Shown: positions 6,268 to 13,740 of the stretch, piece after piece
How positions within the stretch are numbered: the stretch's first letter is position 1
Layout: each line of letters starts with the position of its first letter
The notes under the pieces: model-generated
The model's input: only the letters and a program-made list of their open reading frames with translations
Database searches by the model: none
What the model was told of the DNA's origin: nothing
Assembly (NCBI RefSeq): GCF_048820915.1
Contig: NZ_JBMERR010000038.1
Location: 1-14,382, forward strand
Reading direction: 5' to 3'
Origin: Cribrihabitans_A pelagius
Lineage (GTDB): Bacteria; Pseudomonadota; Alphaproteobacteria; Rhodobacterales; Rhodobacteraceae
DNA length: 14,382 nucleotides
Position numbers and translations under genes: made by a program

Positions 6268-7199
6268 CTGCCGTCTACTCGAGTCGCAGCGAAAGTCCGG
6301 TTTCCTGAAGGGTTTTCGACGGGGGCCGCGGCGCGACGATGGCGGCTGGGAGGCGGCGGCCCGCGTTGACAAACCTCGGAAGGAGGAAGCCGCGGGGGCC
6401 TGGATCGGGCTATGGGGAAAGTGTGGCGAGGACTGAAGCGACGGCTGCGATTTTGTTGCCGCGTAAGCCGTTCTAGTGGCTTAGATCTGACAAGGACGCT
6501 GTGGCGGAGCGTGTGCAGCGTTGCCGCCTTCTTGATGCCCGCCATGTGCTTGGCCGAGGTGAACGCCCGTTTCAACTGACGTGGTGACAGTGGATTGATC
6601 TTCGGCTTTCCCGGGAAGAGCCATCCCTCCGGACGGGACTCGCGCCAGTGTTCGCGCAGCAACGCAAGCAGGTTGGGCGACAGCATCGCCTTACGATCCC
6701 GCCCGCCCTTTCCATCATCGACATGGATCAGCATATGGTCGCTGTCGATGTCCGTGACCTTGAGGTTGCATACGTCGGAGGCGCGCAGACCGGCTCCGTA
6801 GCTGATGCCAAGGACGGCACGATACTTGAGCCCGGGGCCGGGAACTGCGGCTAACAGATCGGCCACCTCCTCGACACTAAGCGCCACGGGCAGTTTGCGG
6901 GGCTTGCGGTGGAACTGCATGAAGCGCTTCATCTCTTCGCGCCCGCAGGTCACACCGAAGAAGAACCGCAAGGAAATGATCCGAACGTTGACGGTACTGG
7001 CTGATACTCCGTCTTCAGTCATCTTCAACTGATACGACCGCAGCTCCTCGGGTGTCGCCGTATCGGGTGATCGGCCAAGAAAGGCCGCGAAGTGCTTCAC
7101 GTTATGGATATGGACCTTCTGGGTCTTCTCCGCCAGACCCCGGATGTTCATGTCTTCGATCATCCGCTGGCGCAGCCGGGTCACTCTCTCCTCTGTCAT
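6264..7199 (-). pseudogene. Truncated tyrosine recombinase of the IS91-associated type (catalytic Tyr lost)
   Basis: The frame has a normal start (AGGAGG at 7209-7204, ATG at 7199), an N-terminal SAM-like core-binding domain (about 5-95) and a catalytic domain from about 105. R139 (GAGLRASDV), K164 (DDGKGGRDR) and H229-x-x-R232 (LHTLRHS) are present. After S234 (codon at 6500-6498) the protein leaves the family. The expected ATHLLE..., LLGH and the nucleophilic tyrosine are replaced by about 77 unrelated, Arg/Pro-rich residues running to 6264. The enzyme should be unable to cleave DNA. Integrases of this size are typically found beside IS91-family HUH transposases in Alphaproteobacteria; no such transposase remains here. 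The break lies near 6497, so it is best read as a relic left by deletion or insertion. Confidence 0.8.
6464..6483. repeat. Perfect inverted repeat TAAGCC-N8-GGCTTA at the integrase breakpoint
   Basis: TAAGCC (6464-6469) and GGCTTA (6478-6483) enclose GTTCTAGT. It lies about 15 bases from the point where the integrase loses its family sequence. No T-tract follows, so it is not a standard terminator. It could be the end of a mobile element or a recombination site; I cannot assign a family. Confidence 0.45.
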
Positions 7200-7578
7200 G
7201 GGAGCCTCCTGTCTGATGATTGAGAAGGCCCCAATCGTCAGGCAGGTTGTTTAGCCAACCAACTGTGCCTCATTATGGGCGTCGCGCGCCCTTGGCTACG
7301 AGCGCCAATGCCGTGGAGCGGCTTAGTCCTTCCGCCCTTTTCACCATGTTCTTCGCGGTCGCGGCAGGAACTGCGCGAGTGCGGCAAACGGCAGAAAGGT
7401 CCGGCGCCTTACCTGTTTACAAACTAGGCAGCGAACGGCGCTGGTTCCCGAAGCGGCCACTTGCGACCAGCGCGGCACACTTCATAAACTGCAGTCGGCC
7501 CGCTTTCTTCCGTCCGGCGGCCGGAGTTTAACCCGCCGTTGACAGACCGCTGTTTGTCCCTCCTCCATCTGCCCTCGG
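7200..7578. other. Intergenic region between integrase start and SDR stop
   Basis: The 379 bases hold no gene I can support. The integrase ribosome binding site (7204-7209) overlaps a long imperfect inverted repeat at 7208-7246. The remainder is GC-rich with no recognisable product in any frame. A 103-codon plus frame (7220-7531) is Arg/Ser/Pro-rich and lacks a ribosome binding site. No clear terminator for the SDR gene is visible. Confidence 0.5.
7208..7246. repeat. 15-bp imperfect inverted repeat in the integrase leader
   Basis: The arms CCTGTCTGATGATTG (7208-7222) and CAATCGTCAGGCAGG (7232-7246) pair at 13 of 15 positions around a 9-base loop. Both mismatches would be G-U pairs in plus-strand RNA. 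The inner edge touches the integrase Shine-Dalgarno. It may be an element terminus or recombinase site, or may control integrase translation. Confidence 0.5.
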
Positions 7579-8445
7579 TCAGCCGCCAATCAAATCCCCC
7601 CCGTTCGGATGCAGCACCTGGCCCGTGAAATAAGATCCATCTTCGCAGGCCAAAAACAGCATAGCAGGCGCTACCTCGTTCGGCTGGCCGGGGCGGCCGA
7701 GTGGCGCAGATTGGCCAAAATCCTCCACCTTGTCCGGAGGAAAGGATGCGGGGATCAGAGGTGTCCAGATCGGGCCGGGCGCCACGCCGTTCACGCGGAT
7801 TCCCTCGGGCGCCAACTTGGACGACATGGCACGCACGAAGGACAGGATCGCGCCCTTGCTGGACGCATAATCAATCAGCAGATCCTGCCCCCGGTAGGCG
7901 GTCACGGAAGTTGTGCAGATGATCGACGCGCCCTTTTCAAGATGGGGGAGTGCTGCCTGAACCATGAAAAACTGCCCGCCCAGATTGGTGCGGAAAGTGC
8001 GGAAGAGCTGTTCTTCGGAAATCTCGGTGACCTCCTCCCGCGCATGCTGTTCGGCAGCGTTGCAGATCAGCACGTTCAGGCGGCCGAACTGGTCCAAGGT
8101 TTGCCTCAGCACCTCGTCGCAGAACGATTTGCTGCCAACGTCGCCTGCCAGCAGAAGCGCCTTGCGGCCCTCGTCTTCCACAAGGCTGCGGGTCTTCTCC
8201 GCGTCGTCATGTTCATCCAGGTAAACAATGACCACGTCCGCGCCTTCGCGTGCAAACAGAACCGCGGTGGCCCGTCCAATACCCGAATCCCCCCCAGTGA
8301 TGACCGCGACCTTGTCCTTCAGCCGCCCCGATCCAGGATAGCGCGGCATGTATTCCGGAGGGGGATCCATGCGGGATTCCAGTCCTGGCTGACGATCCTT
8401 GGTCTTCATCTTGTCGAGGTCTTTCGGGTCCATGGGCTTACTCAT
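7579..8445 (-). CDS. SDR-family oxidoreductase (YghA/GSP39-like)
   Basis: The 288-residue short-chain dehydrogenase has a 40-residue N-terminal extension typical of the YghA/general stress protein 39 group. It then has the NAD(P)-binding TGGDSGIG motif (50-57), an NA pair at 129-130 standing for NNAG, and the catalytic S180, Y193 and K197 (YASSK). The C-terminal TGQVLHPNGG is also typical. The substrate is unknown; relatives act on sugars, polyols or aldehydes and are often stress-induced. It is 47 bp downstream of ligD on the same strand and probably in the ku-ligD operon. GGGA directly abuts the first ATG, which is too close for a ribosome binding site; the second ATG (residue 5, codon 8433-8431) is better spaced from it, so the true start may be there. 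It should be soluble and cytoplasmic. Confidence 0.88.
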   Translation of the reverse strand: MSKPMDPKDLDKMKTKDRQPGLESRMDPPPEYMPRYPGSGRLKDKVAVITGGDSGIGRATAVLFAREGADVVIVYLDEHDDAEKTRSLVEDEGRKALLLAGDVGSKSFCDEVLRQTLDQFGRLNVLICNAAEQHAREEVTEISEEQLFRTFRTNLGGQFFMVQAALPHLEKGASIICTTSVTAYRGQDLLIDYASSKGAILSFVRAMSSKLAPEGIRVNGVAPGPIWTPLIPASFPPDKVEDFGQSAPLGRPGQPNEVAPAMLFLACEDGSYFTGQVLHPNGGDLIGG

Positions 8446-8492
8446 TCCCTAATAGTCAAAACCGGCGCTACAGCTTGTGTCACTGCGGGTAT

Positions 8493-10958
8493 TCAGTCTT
8501 CACCGACTTGCCGCTCCAGCGCGCGGATGACGCCGTTGGACAGGGTCTGCATGTTCTCCTGCACGGCCAAAGCGGGGCAAGGTGCCTCCATACGCGCCGC
8601 CATATCTCCAATCGTAAACGCATTGGGGGCATCCAGCTTCTGCAATTCGCCCCACGTCACCGGAACCGCCACCGGAGCGCCTGGGCGGGCCCTGAGAGAA
8701 TAGGGTGCAACGGAGGTTGCTCCGCGCTCGTTGCGCAGCCAGTCGATAAAGATCCGGCCGCGGCGCTTGGCCTTGGACATCGAAGCGGTGAATTGTTCCC
8801 GATGGCGGGCAGCCATCAAATGGGCAAAGGTTTTGGCAAAAAGCTTCACAGTCTCCCAGCCGCGTGTGCGGCGCAGCGCGGTCCAGACGTGGACGCCCTT
8901 TCCCCCGGTGACAATAGCGCCTGTCTCCAGGCCCAGCTCCTGCAGCGCGTTTCTAATTGTCACAGCGCCGGCGCGCACCTCCGACCAATCCAGCCCCTCG
9001 TCCGGATCCAGGTCGAAGACCAAGCGGTCGGGCCGGTCCTGCCGGTCCTGGCGGACGCCCCAGACATGGAATTCAAGCGTGCCCATCTGTGCTGCTGCCA
9101 CCAAGCTCTCGGCCCGGGTGGCATAGAGGTAGGTTTCCGTGTTTCCGCCGCTTTCTTCGATCTCCACCCGGCCAAGCTCGGGGGGCATTCCGCCATTGTC
9201 ATGTTTCTGAAAAAAGCATTGGCCGCCGAGTCCGGAAGGGCAGCGGAACAGCGAGAGCGGGCGCCGGCCGATCAAATTGACCATACGGGAGCCGACACGG
9301 TCATAGTGGCGGGCCACATCACCCTTGGTGCAGTGGGCATCAGGAAAAACTTGCCGGCCGGCGCTGGTGATCCGGATGCCGCCAATTTCGGCCTCGTTAT
9401 TCTGTGCCATTGCCCTCTCCATCCTAACCTGACCGGCGTCCTTGTCCTCGCGCAGCCCCAGGAATGCACCATGCCGGATATGGCCATCGGCGGTGAACTC
9501 GCTGAACTCAACCTCGGCCACCAGCTCGGGGCGAAGCCAGACTGCTTCACCCGCGATACGGGCCGGGACGTTTTCGGCCGGCGGTGTCTTGCGCACGGTG
9601 AAAGCGGCGGCCAGCTGGTCCATCGCGGTCTCGGAGAACCCTGTGCCAACGCGCCCCATATAGCGCAGTTCGCCGCCGTCATTGGCGGCCATGAGCAAAG
9701 AGGCGAAGGGCCGTCCTTTCTTGTCCGAGGGGCTGTAGCCCACGATCACGAATTCCTGCCGCCGGGTGCATTTGACCTTTAACCACGCCTTGCTGCGCCG
9801 CCCGCGGTAGGGAGCATCTATGCGTTTGCAAATGATCCCTTCGGCTTTGGCCTCGCAGGCAGCTGCGAAGACCTGAGCTCCATTGCCGATAACGTGGCTG
9901 CTCATCCGGAGGGGACCGTCCGGGGGCTGGCCAGACAGCAACTGGGCCAGCCGCTCACGGCGGCCGAGCTGGCCCTTCACGGTCAAATCGCCGCCGTCCA
10001 CGCGGAGAAGGTCGAAGGCGAAGAAAACCAGGGCGCCTTTCTCTTTCAGGGCCCGTTGCAGCGAGGAGAAGGCCGAGCCTTCGACACGGGCAGCCATGAC
10101 CTCGCCGTCGATCAGTGCGGTATCACAAGGCAGGCGGTCAAAGGCCGCAGCCAGCCCGCCGAACTTCTCCGTCCAGTCCTTGCCTGAGCGGGTATAGAGC
10201 CGAGCTCCGCCCTTGCCGAGGGCGGCGAGGCAGCGGTAGCCGTCGAATTTCGTCTCATGCAGCCAATCATCGCCTGCAGGGGCTTGACCCACTAGTGTGG
10301 CCAACTGCGGCTTGACGAAAGCCGGCCGTTTCCCGCGACGTTTGACGGATGAGGTTTCCGGCTCCGCAGGGGCGGCATTTTCGGCGATCTGTTCCATCTT
10401 GCGCCCAGTCTTTACTGAGGTAGTAAACCCCGCCGTCAGCGCGTCCGGATCATCTTGGGCGTAGTCGTCGCGTTCCTTGATCAGCAGCCAGTTTTCCCGT
10501 TTCCCGCCCTTCTTCTGGTGCATCCGGATCAGGGTCCAGCCACCCTGCATCCGGCTGCCCTGAAGAGTGATCTTAATCTTGCCCTTGTCCAGACCCTGCT
10601 CAACATCCTCTTGCGGCGTCCAGGTGCCGTCGTCCCACAGCATCACGGTGCCGCCGCCATAATCACCCTTGGGGATGGAACCCTCGAAATCGGCATAGTC
10701 GAGCGGGTGATCCTCGGTGCGCACGGCCAGCCGTTTCTCTGCGGGATCAGGCGATGGGCCTTTGGTGACGGCCCAACTCAACAGCACGCCGTCCCATTCC
10801 AGGCGGAAGTCGTAATGCAGACGGCTGGCGGCGTGCTTCTGAACGATGAACCGGCGGGTTTCGCCTCCAGCAGCCGCGATGCGGCCCATCGGCTCATCTG
10901 TACGCGAGAAATCGCGTCTGTCGTTGTATTCGGAAAGCCGGTCAGGCGCGCGAGGCAT
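8493..10958 (-). CDS. ligD: Multifunctional ATP-dependent DNA ligase D (PE-LIG-POL)
   Basis: The protein has 821 residues from the ATG at 10958; a GTG one codon upstream is possible. The order is the Pseudomonas type. A 3'-phosphoesterase domain (about 34-155) has H42, H48 and D50 in KHAASRLHYDFRLE. The ATP ligase domain (about 215-515) has nucleotidyl lysine K237 in the motif KFDG. A primase-polymerase domain (about 530-805) has metal-binding D649 and D651 (FDLDPD), H691 (GGKGVH) and D739 (FIDWLRN). It trims, fills and seals double-strand breaks bridged by Ku in bacterial non-homologous end joining, and can add or copy ribonucleotides. The ku stop and this start overlap as TGATG, so both are made together. 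All key residues are present and the length is normal, so it should be functional. Confidence 0.95.
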   Translation of the reverse strand: MPRAPDRLSEYNDRRDFSRTDEPMGRIAAAGGETRRFIVQKHAASRLHYDFRLEWDGVLLSWAVTKGPSPDPAEKRLAVRTEDHPLDYADFEGSIPKGDYGGGTVMLWDDGTWTPQEDVEQGLDKGKIKITLQGSRMQGGWTLIRMHQKKGGKRENWLLIKERDDYAQDDPDALTAGFTTSVKTGRKMEQIAENAAPAEPETSSVKRRGKRPAFVKPQLATLVGQAPAGDDWLHETKFDGYRCLAALGKGGARLYTRSGKDWTEKFGGLAAAFDRLPCDTALIDGEVMAARVEGSAFSSLQRALKEKGALVFFAFDLLRVDGGDLTVKGQLGRRERLAQLLSGQPPDGPLRMSSHVIGNGAQVFAAACEAKAEGIICKRIDAPYRGRRSKAWLKVKCTRRQEFVIVGYSPSDKKGRPFASLLMAANDGGELRYMGRVGTGFSETAMDQLAAAFTVRKTPPAENVPARIAGEAVWLRPELVAEVEFSEFTADGHIRHGAFLGLREDKDAGQVRMERAMAQNNEAEIGGIRITSAGRQVFPDAHCTKGDVARHYDRVGSRMVNLIGRRPLSLFRCPSGLGGQCFFQKHDNGGMPPELGRVEIEESGGNTETYLYATRAESLVAAAQMGTLEFHVWGVRQDRQDRPDRLVFDLDPDEGLDWSEVRAGAVTIRNALQELGLETGAIVTGGKGVHVWTALRRTRGWETVKLFAKTFAHLMAARHREQFTASMSKAKRRGRIFIDWLRNERGATSVAPYSLRARPGAPVAVPVTWGELQKLDAPNAFTIGDMAARMEAPCPALAVQENMQTLSNGVIRALERQVGED

Positions 10959-11791
10959 CACGACACCTTTTTACGCTTCGGCTTTTTCTTATCCGTTGCC
11001 TTGGCGTTGTTCAGGCTTTGCTTGAGCGCGCTCATCAGGTCGACGACATTGCCGTCTTGGCTGGCGGTGCGTTCGCTGTCATCGAGCGCGCGCGGGGCCT
11101 TTCTGTCCTTACGCTTGGCTTCCAGAAGATCATGCAGCGCTTCGGCGTATTTATCGGAATAGGCGCTGGCATCAAAAGACGCGCTTTTGCGTTCGATGAG
11201 CGACGTGGCTACCTCCAGCAATTCGGCATCGGCCTTGGCGTCCGCTATTCCTGTGAACACCTGCTCGGCCTCTCGCAGTTCGTCTTCATAATGCAGCGTC
11301 TCCAGAAGCAGCCCGTCGCCGCAGGGTTTGACTGCCGCCAGATGCTCCTTGCCCCGCATCGTGATCTGCCCCAACCCTACCTTGTTGGACTGACGAAGCG
11401 CATCGCGGACGACGCGGTAGGCGTCCTCGGCCAGATCGTCGGTTGGGGAGACGTAATAGGGTTTATTGAAATAGATCGGGGGAATTTCGCAGGTATCGAC
11501 AAATTGGACCAGTTCGAAGGTCTTCTTTGTCTCCAGCTTGATCGCGTCAATCTCTTCGGGATCAATCAGCAGATATTCATCTTCCCCGATCTCGTATCCT
11601 TTGGCTATGTCCGAGGGGTCCACGGGGCCGACGCCCGGCACGGTTTTTTGATAACGCACTTTCTTACCCGTGGGGGTATGTATTTGGCGAAAGGACACCC
11701 GCGAGCCGCTCTTGGTGGCCGAGTAGATCTCGACGGGAATTGAGACCAGCGACAGACGGATCTGGCCTTTCCAAACTGCGCGAGGAGCCAT
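10958..11791 (-). CDS. ku: Ku protein, bacterial non-homologous end joining
   Basis: The 277-residue protein opens MAPRAVWKGQIRLSLVSIPV, the usual start of bacterial Ku, and holds the ring-forming Ku core (about 3-190). A Lys/Arg-rich C-terminal tail (KKKPKRKK) follows and probably aids DNA binding. I chose the ATG at 11791 over one 15 codons upstream because AAGGAA lies just before it and family similarity begins there. As a homodimer Ku would thread onto broken DNA ends and recruit LigD, encoded directly after it with a one-base overlap. The gene is 226 bp downstream of the DUF892 gene on the same strand. That gap holds a weak GGAAC/CGTT promoter candidate at 11835-11858. Confidence 0.95.
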   Translation of the reverse strand: MAPRAVWKGQIRLSLVSIPVEIYSATKSGSRVSFRQIHTPTGKKVRYQKTVPGVGPVDPSDIAKGYEIGEDEYLLIDPEEIDAIKLETKKTFELVQFVDTCEIPPIYFNKPYYVSPTDDLAEDAYRVVRDALRQSNKVGLGQITMRGKEHLAAVKPCGDGLLLETLHYEDELREAEQVFTGIADAKADAELLEVATSLIERKSASFDASAYSDKYAEALHDLLEAKRKDRKAPRALDDSERTASQDGNVVDLMSALKQSLNNAKATDKKKPKRKKVS

Positions 11792-11834
11792 CGGATTTCC
11801 TTGTTTTGCTGAAGGGCCCAACCTTTGGCAGAGC

Positions 11835-11858
11835 AACGCCGTTCCGCGATGGTGTTCC
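11835..11858 (-). promoter_or_regulatory. Weak candidate stress (ECF-type) promoter for ku-ligD
   Basis: On the minus strand GGAAC (11858-11854) and CGTT (11838-11835) are separated by 15 bases, one or two shorter than the EcfG spacing. It is 43 bp from the ku ATG, a sensible distance. With this spacing it is only suggestive. Confidence 0.2.
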
Positions 11859-12017
11859 GCTGATCCGGAGGAGATGCCGTGTGTCGCCGCCCCCGGGGAA
11901 GGTCAGCACCCTGCGGCTAAGTGCAGCCAGTTCCGGACAACTGAGTTTTTCAGGTCTGACCAAGACTGGCAGCCGCACGGCGCCGGAGGGGCGGAACGTG
12001 CATCAGAAGCTAGCTCG

Positions 12018-12506
12018 TCAGTTGGCCGCATCCACGTTACGGGAGCGCTCAGCCAGTTCCGTCATATAGTCATCGGATTCATATATCCGGTCGAGCGCCT
12101 GATCCAATTCACGGGCGGCGCTGTCTTCCCTTAGTGCCTCCGCAAATGCCTTCGCGGTGCCGAATCCCGCAATGCCATAGTGGCACATGCGCTGATACTG
12201 GGCGATAATTGCGACGTCCCGGGCTGCGCCCTGAAGGTCTGAATCAAGCGCATGCTTTTTTGCTTCTTTCACCAATCCTTCCATGCCCTTGCAATGTTCC
12301 TTCTTGGCTTCCCCGCCAATATCGGACAGAAGCGATTTAAGCTGGGAAGCGTGTTGGGAAATCCCTTCTCTAGATTTTCGCAGGCGCTCCGCCAGAGATT
12401 GATCACTCGCTTTCTGGGCCATCTGGCCAACCACTTCCTGCATCTGCTCATTTGCGGACCAGAGGTCCTGAAGCTCTTCCTTGTACAGGTTCTTCAGATC
12501 AGACAT
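12018..12506 (-). CDS. DUF892 (YciE/YciF-like) ferritin-like protein
   Basis: The 162-residue protein, from the ATG at 12506, begins MSDLKNLYKEELQDLWSANE as in the DUF892 family, whose members form a four-helix bundle with a ferritin-like di-metal site. Likely helices are at about 5-30, 34-60, 66-92 and 93-150, with candidate ligands E11, E20, H109 and D146/E150. The role is not settled. The family is linked to osmotic, oxidative and general stress, possibly by binding iron. AAAGGAG at 12518-12512 fits this start; an in-frame ATG eight codons upstream is rejected because the ribosome binding site would lie inside the gene. It is upstream of ku on the same strand. Promoter evidence is limited to a GGAAC-N17-GGTT pair about 200 bp upstream. 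Confidence 0.88.
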   Translation of the reverse strand: MSDLKNLYKEELQDLWSANEQMQEVVGQMAQKASDQSLAERLRKSREGISQHASQLKSLLSDIGGEAKKEHCKGMEGLVKEAKKHALDSDLQGAARDVAIIAQYQRMCHYGIAGFGTAKAFAEALREDSAARELDQALDRIYESDDYMTELAERSRNVDAAN

Positions 12507-12510
12507 GTCG

Positions 12511-12520
12511 TTCTCCTTTC
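12511..12520 (-). promoter_or_regulatory. Ribosome binding site that decides the DUF892 start
   Basis: Read on the minus strand this is GAAAGGAGAA, ending 4 bases before the ATG at 12506. It rules out the upstream in-frame ATG at 12530. Confidence 0.75.
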
Positions 12521-12811
12521 GCGGTTGCAAATGGTCCTATTCTGGCGAGACAGGCGGCGGAGCCGAAGGGTTTGCCCGCCGCACTTGCCGATCAGCCGGG
12601 GGCCGATGGCTCCAACCAGCGTTCGTCTGGCGAGTTTGTGATCCCAGAAATACGGTTCTCCCATGTAACAGTGGACTGCAGCAGGCAGTGCATCTCATTA
12701 CCAGAAACCATCAAAGTTATGTCACAGTTCCCTGCTCAAATCATTTTTCTACAATTATGCAGCAACTACAGGCGGCAATTCGCCTACAGGTTCACGCGTT
12801 AAATATATGAC
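12521..12811. other. Intergenic region between DUF892 gene and complete IS
   Basis: About 290 bases without a supportable gene. The only promoter-like feature is on the minus strand: GGAAC (12731-12727) and GGTT (12709-12706) with 17 bases between, one base from the EcfG pattern, giving a leader of roughly 190 bases for the DUF892 gene. The last 150 bases are more AT-rich than the surroundings, consistent with a regulatory region into which the IS inserted. Confidence 0.35.
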
Positions 12812-12877
12812 TAGGCTCAGGACCCATTGATTTCCGTTTGGCCGCGTGATTCACGGTGCTCAAAACGAGCGGTGAAC

Positions 12878-13635
12878 ATGTCTGACCTTTTCTGGCTGAG
12901 CGACGAGCAGATGGCCCGTCTGAAACCCTTCTTCCCAAAGTCCCACGGGAAGCCTCGCGTTGACGACCGTCGGGTCTTGAGTGGGATTATCTTCATCAAC
13001 CGCAATGGGTTGCGCTGGCGTGATGCGCCCAAGGAATACGGCCCGCACAAGACGCTCTACAATCGCTGGAAGCGGTGGAGCGACAAGGGCATCTTCGCCG
13101 AGATGCTGATGGGTTTGGCTGCTGATAATGGTGAAGAGAAGACGGTCATGATCGACGCAACATATCTCAAAGCTCATCGCACGGCGTCCAGCCTTGCGGT
13201 GAAAAAGGGGGACGTGGCCGTCTGATTGGTCGAACCAAGGGCGGCATGAACACAAAGCTGCACGCCATCTGCGACAGCCAAGGGCGTCCTCTGGATCTCT
13301 TTGTGACTGCCGGACAAGTCAGCGATTACATCGGCGCACGTGCTCTCGTTGGCAGCCTACCAAAGGTAGATTGGCTGCTCGGGGATCGTGGCTATGATGC
13401 CAACTGGTTCCGAGATGCGTTGAAAGACAAAGGGATACGCGCCTGCATCCCAGGTCGAAAGCAACGAAAGACGACAGTTCGATACGACAAGCGCCGTTAC
13501 AAACGACGTAACCGCATTGAGATCATGTTCGGAAGACTGAAGGATTGGCGGCGCGTGGCAACCCGCTACGACAGGTGCCCCAAGGTCTTTCTGTCGGCAA
13601 TCGCGTTGGCAGCCCTCGTCATATACTGGCTATGA
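12878..13635 (+). CDS. IS5-family DDE transposase OrfAB, made by programmed -1 frameshift
   Basis: OrfA runs from ATG 12878 to TGA at 13223-13225, and OrfB reads to 13635 in the -1 frame. The slippery heptamer A-AAG-GGG (13204-13210) matches the X-XXY-YYZ rule. Slipping there gives GGRGRLIGRTKGGMNTKLHA, the normal family sequence, so the fusion of about 252 residues is the active form. The DDE triad is complete: D in VMIDATYLK (orfA), D in LLGDRGYDANW, and E in RIEIMFGRLKD. The N-terminal region (DLFWLSDEQMARLKPFFP) is the usual DNA-binding start. A TTG at 12827 in the same frame is an unlikely start because it lies in the inverted repeat. OrfA alone may regulate transposition. It appears functional. 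Confidence 0.9.
13204..13210 (+). promoter_or_regulatory. Slippery heptamer for -1 ribosomal frameshift
   Basis: A-AAG-GGG read in the OrfA frame. The two tRNAs can re-pair on AAA-GGG one base back. The OrfA stop follows at 13223-13225. Confidence 0.75.
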
Positions 13636-13677
13636 GTCCTGAGCCTAACCGAAACCGTAGGAACGGTAGTAGAAGTT

Positions 13678-13729
13678 GACTTGGAGAAGGGCCCTTCTCC
13701 AAGTCTTCTCACCCGTTTGAGACTTGGAG
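13678..13729 (+). promoter_or_regulatory. Leader RNA with 28-bp perfect palindrome and a competing Shine-Dalgarno hairpin
   Basis: Positions 13678-13705 form a perfect 28-bp palindrome with arm GACTTGGAGAAG and a GGGCCC centre, so RNA could fold a 12-bp stem with a GGCC loop. The arm start GACTTGGAG is repeated exactly at 13721-13729, where it forms the Shine-Dalgarno region of the next gene (GGAGG 13726-13730, ATG 13741). The 3' arm CTCCAAGTC (13697-13705) can therefore pair with the upstream arm or with the Shine-Dalgarno, but not both. Only a few T residues follow the first stem (TTCTC), so it is a poor terminator. Control of translation by alternative folding is an inference from these pairings. 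Confidence 0.5.
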
Positions 13730-13740
13730 GGTAAAAAGTT

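Larger units (their letters stand above)
6076..6497. other. Non-coding stretch with mobile-DNA debris
   Basis: No gene with family support is seen here. It holds a short hairpin (CTCCC 6130-6134, GGGAG 6145-6149) without a T-tract. It also holds a 21-codon frame with a strong ribosome binding site (6202-6267) and a perfect inverted repeat at 6464-6483. The out-of-family tail of the broken integrase frame crosses it on the minus strand. A plus frame at 6179-6436 has reasonable codon use but no recognisable product. The mixture suggests several overlapping insertions or deletions between the sulfur module and the integrase. Confidence 0.5.
12814..13645 (+). mobile_element. Complete IS5-family (IS427-like) insertion sequence, 832 bp
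   Basis: Its ends are inverted repeats: GGCTCAGGACCCATTG at 12814-12829 and the complement of CTATGAGTCCTGAGCC at 13630-13645 (14 of 16 match). TA flanks it at 12812-12813 and 13646-13647, fitting a 2-bp target duplication. It carries two overlapping frames joined by a -1 frameshift site, the arrangement of the IS427 group. Its right 133 bases are almost identical to the window's first 133 bases, in the same orientation. It sits between two stress-type genes (DUF892 and a Tyr/Gly-rich protein) that may once have been neighbours. Confidence 0.92.

Noticed and set aside
6179..6436. 85-codon plus frame in the debris region
   Set aside because: Codon use is passable, but its start lies before the AGGAGG, which would instead serve the ATG at 6202. 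No product is recognised.
7220..7531. 103-codon plus frame in the gap between integrase and SDR
   Set aside because: No ribosome binding site, no family resemblance, and a composition typical of GC-rich non-coding DNA.
7609..8703. 364-codon plus-strand frame opposite the SDR gene
   Set aside because: The minus strand carries the SDR motifs TGGDSGIG and YASSK; the plus frame has no motif.
8475..9782. 435-codon plus-strand frame opposite ligD
   Set aside because: No recognisable domain, and the codon pattern fits the antisense of ligD, whose conserved motifs are all on the minus strand.
11792..11836. Fifteen-codon N-terminal extension of Ku from an upstream ATG
   Set aside because: Family similarity and the AAGGAA ribosome binding site both point to the ATG at 11791.
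12827..12877. TTG start for the IS transposase inside the left inverted repeat
   Set aside because: The family's conserved N-terminus begins at the ATG at 12878.
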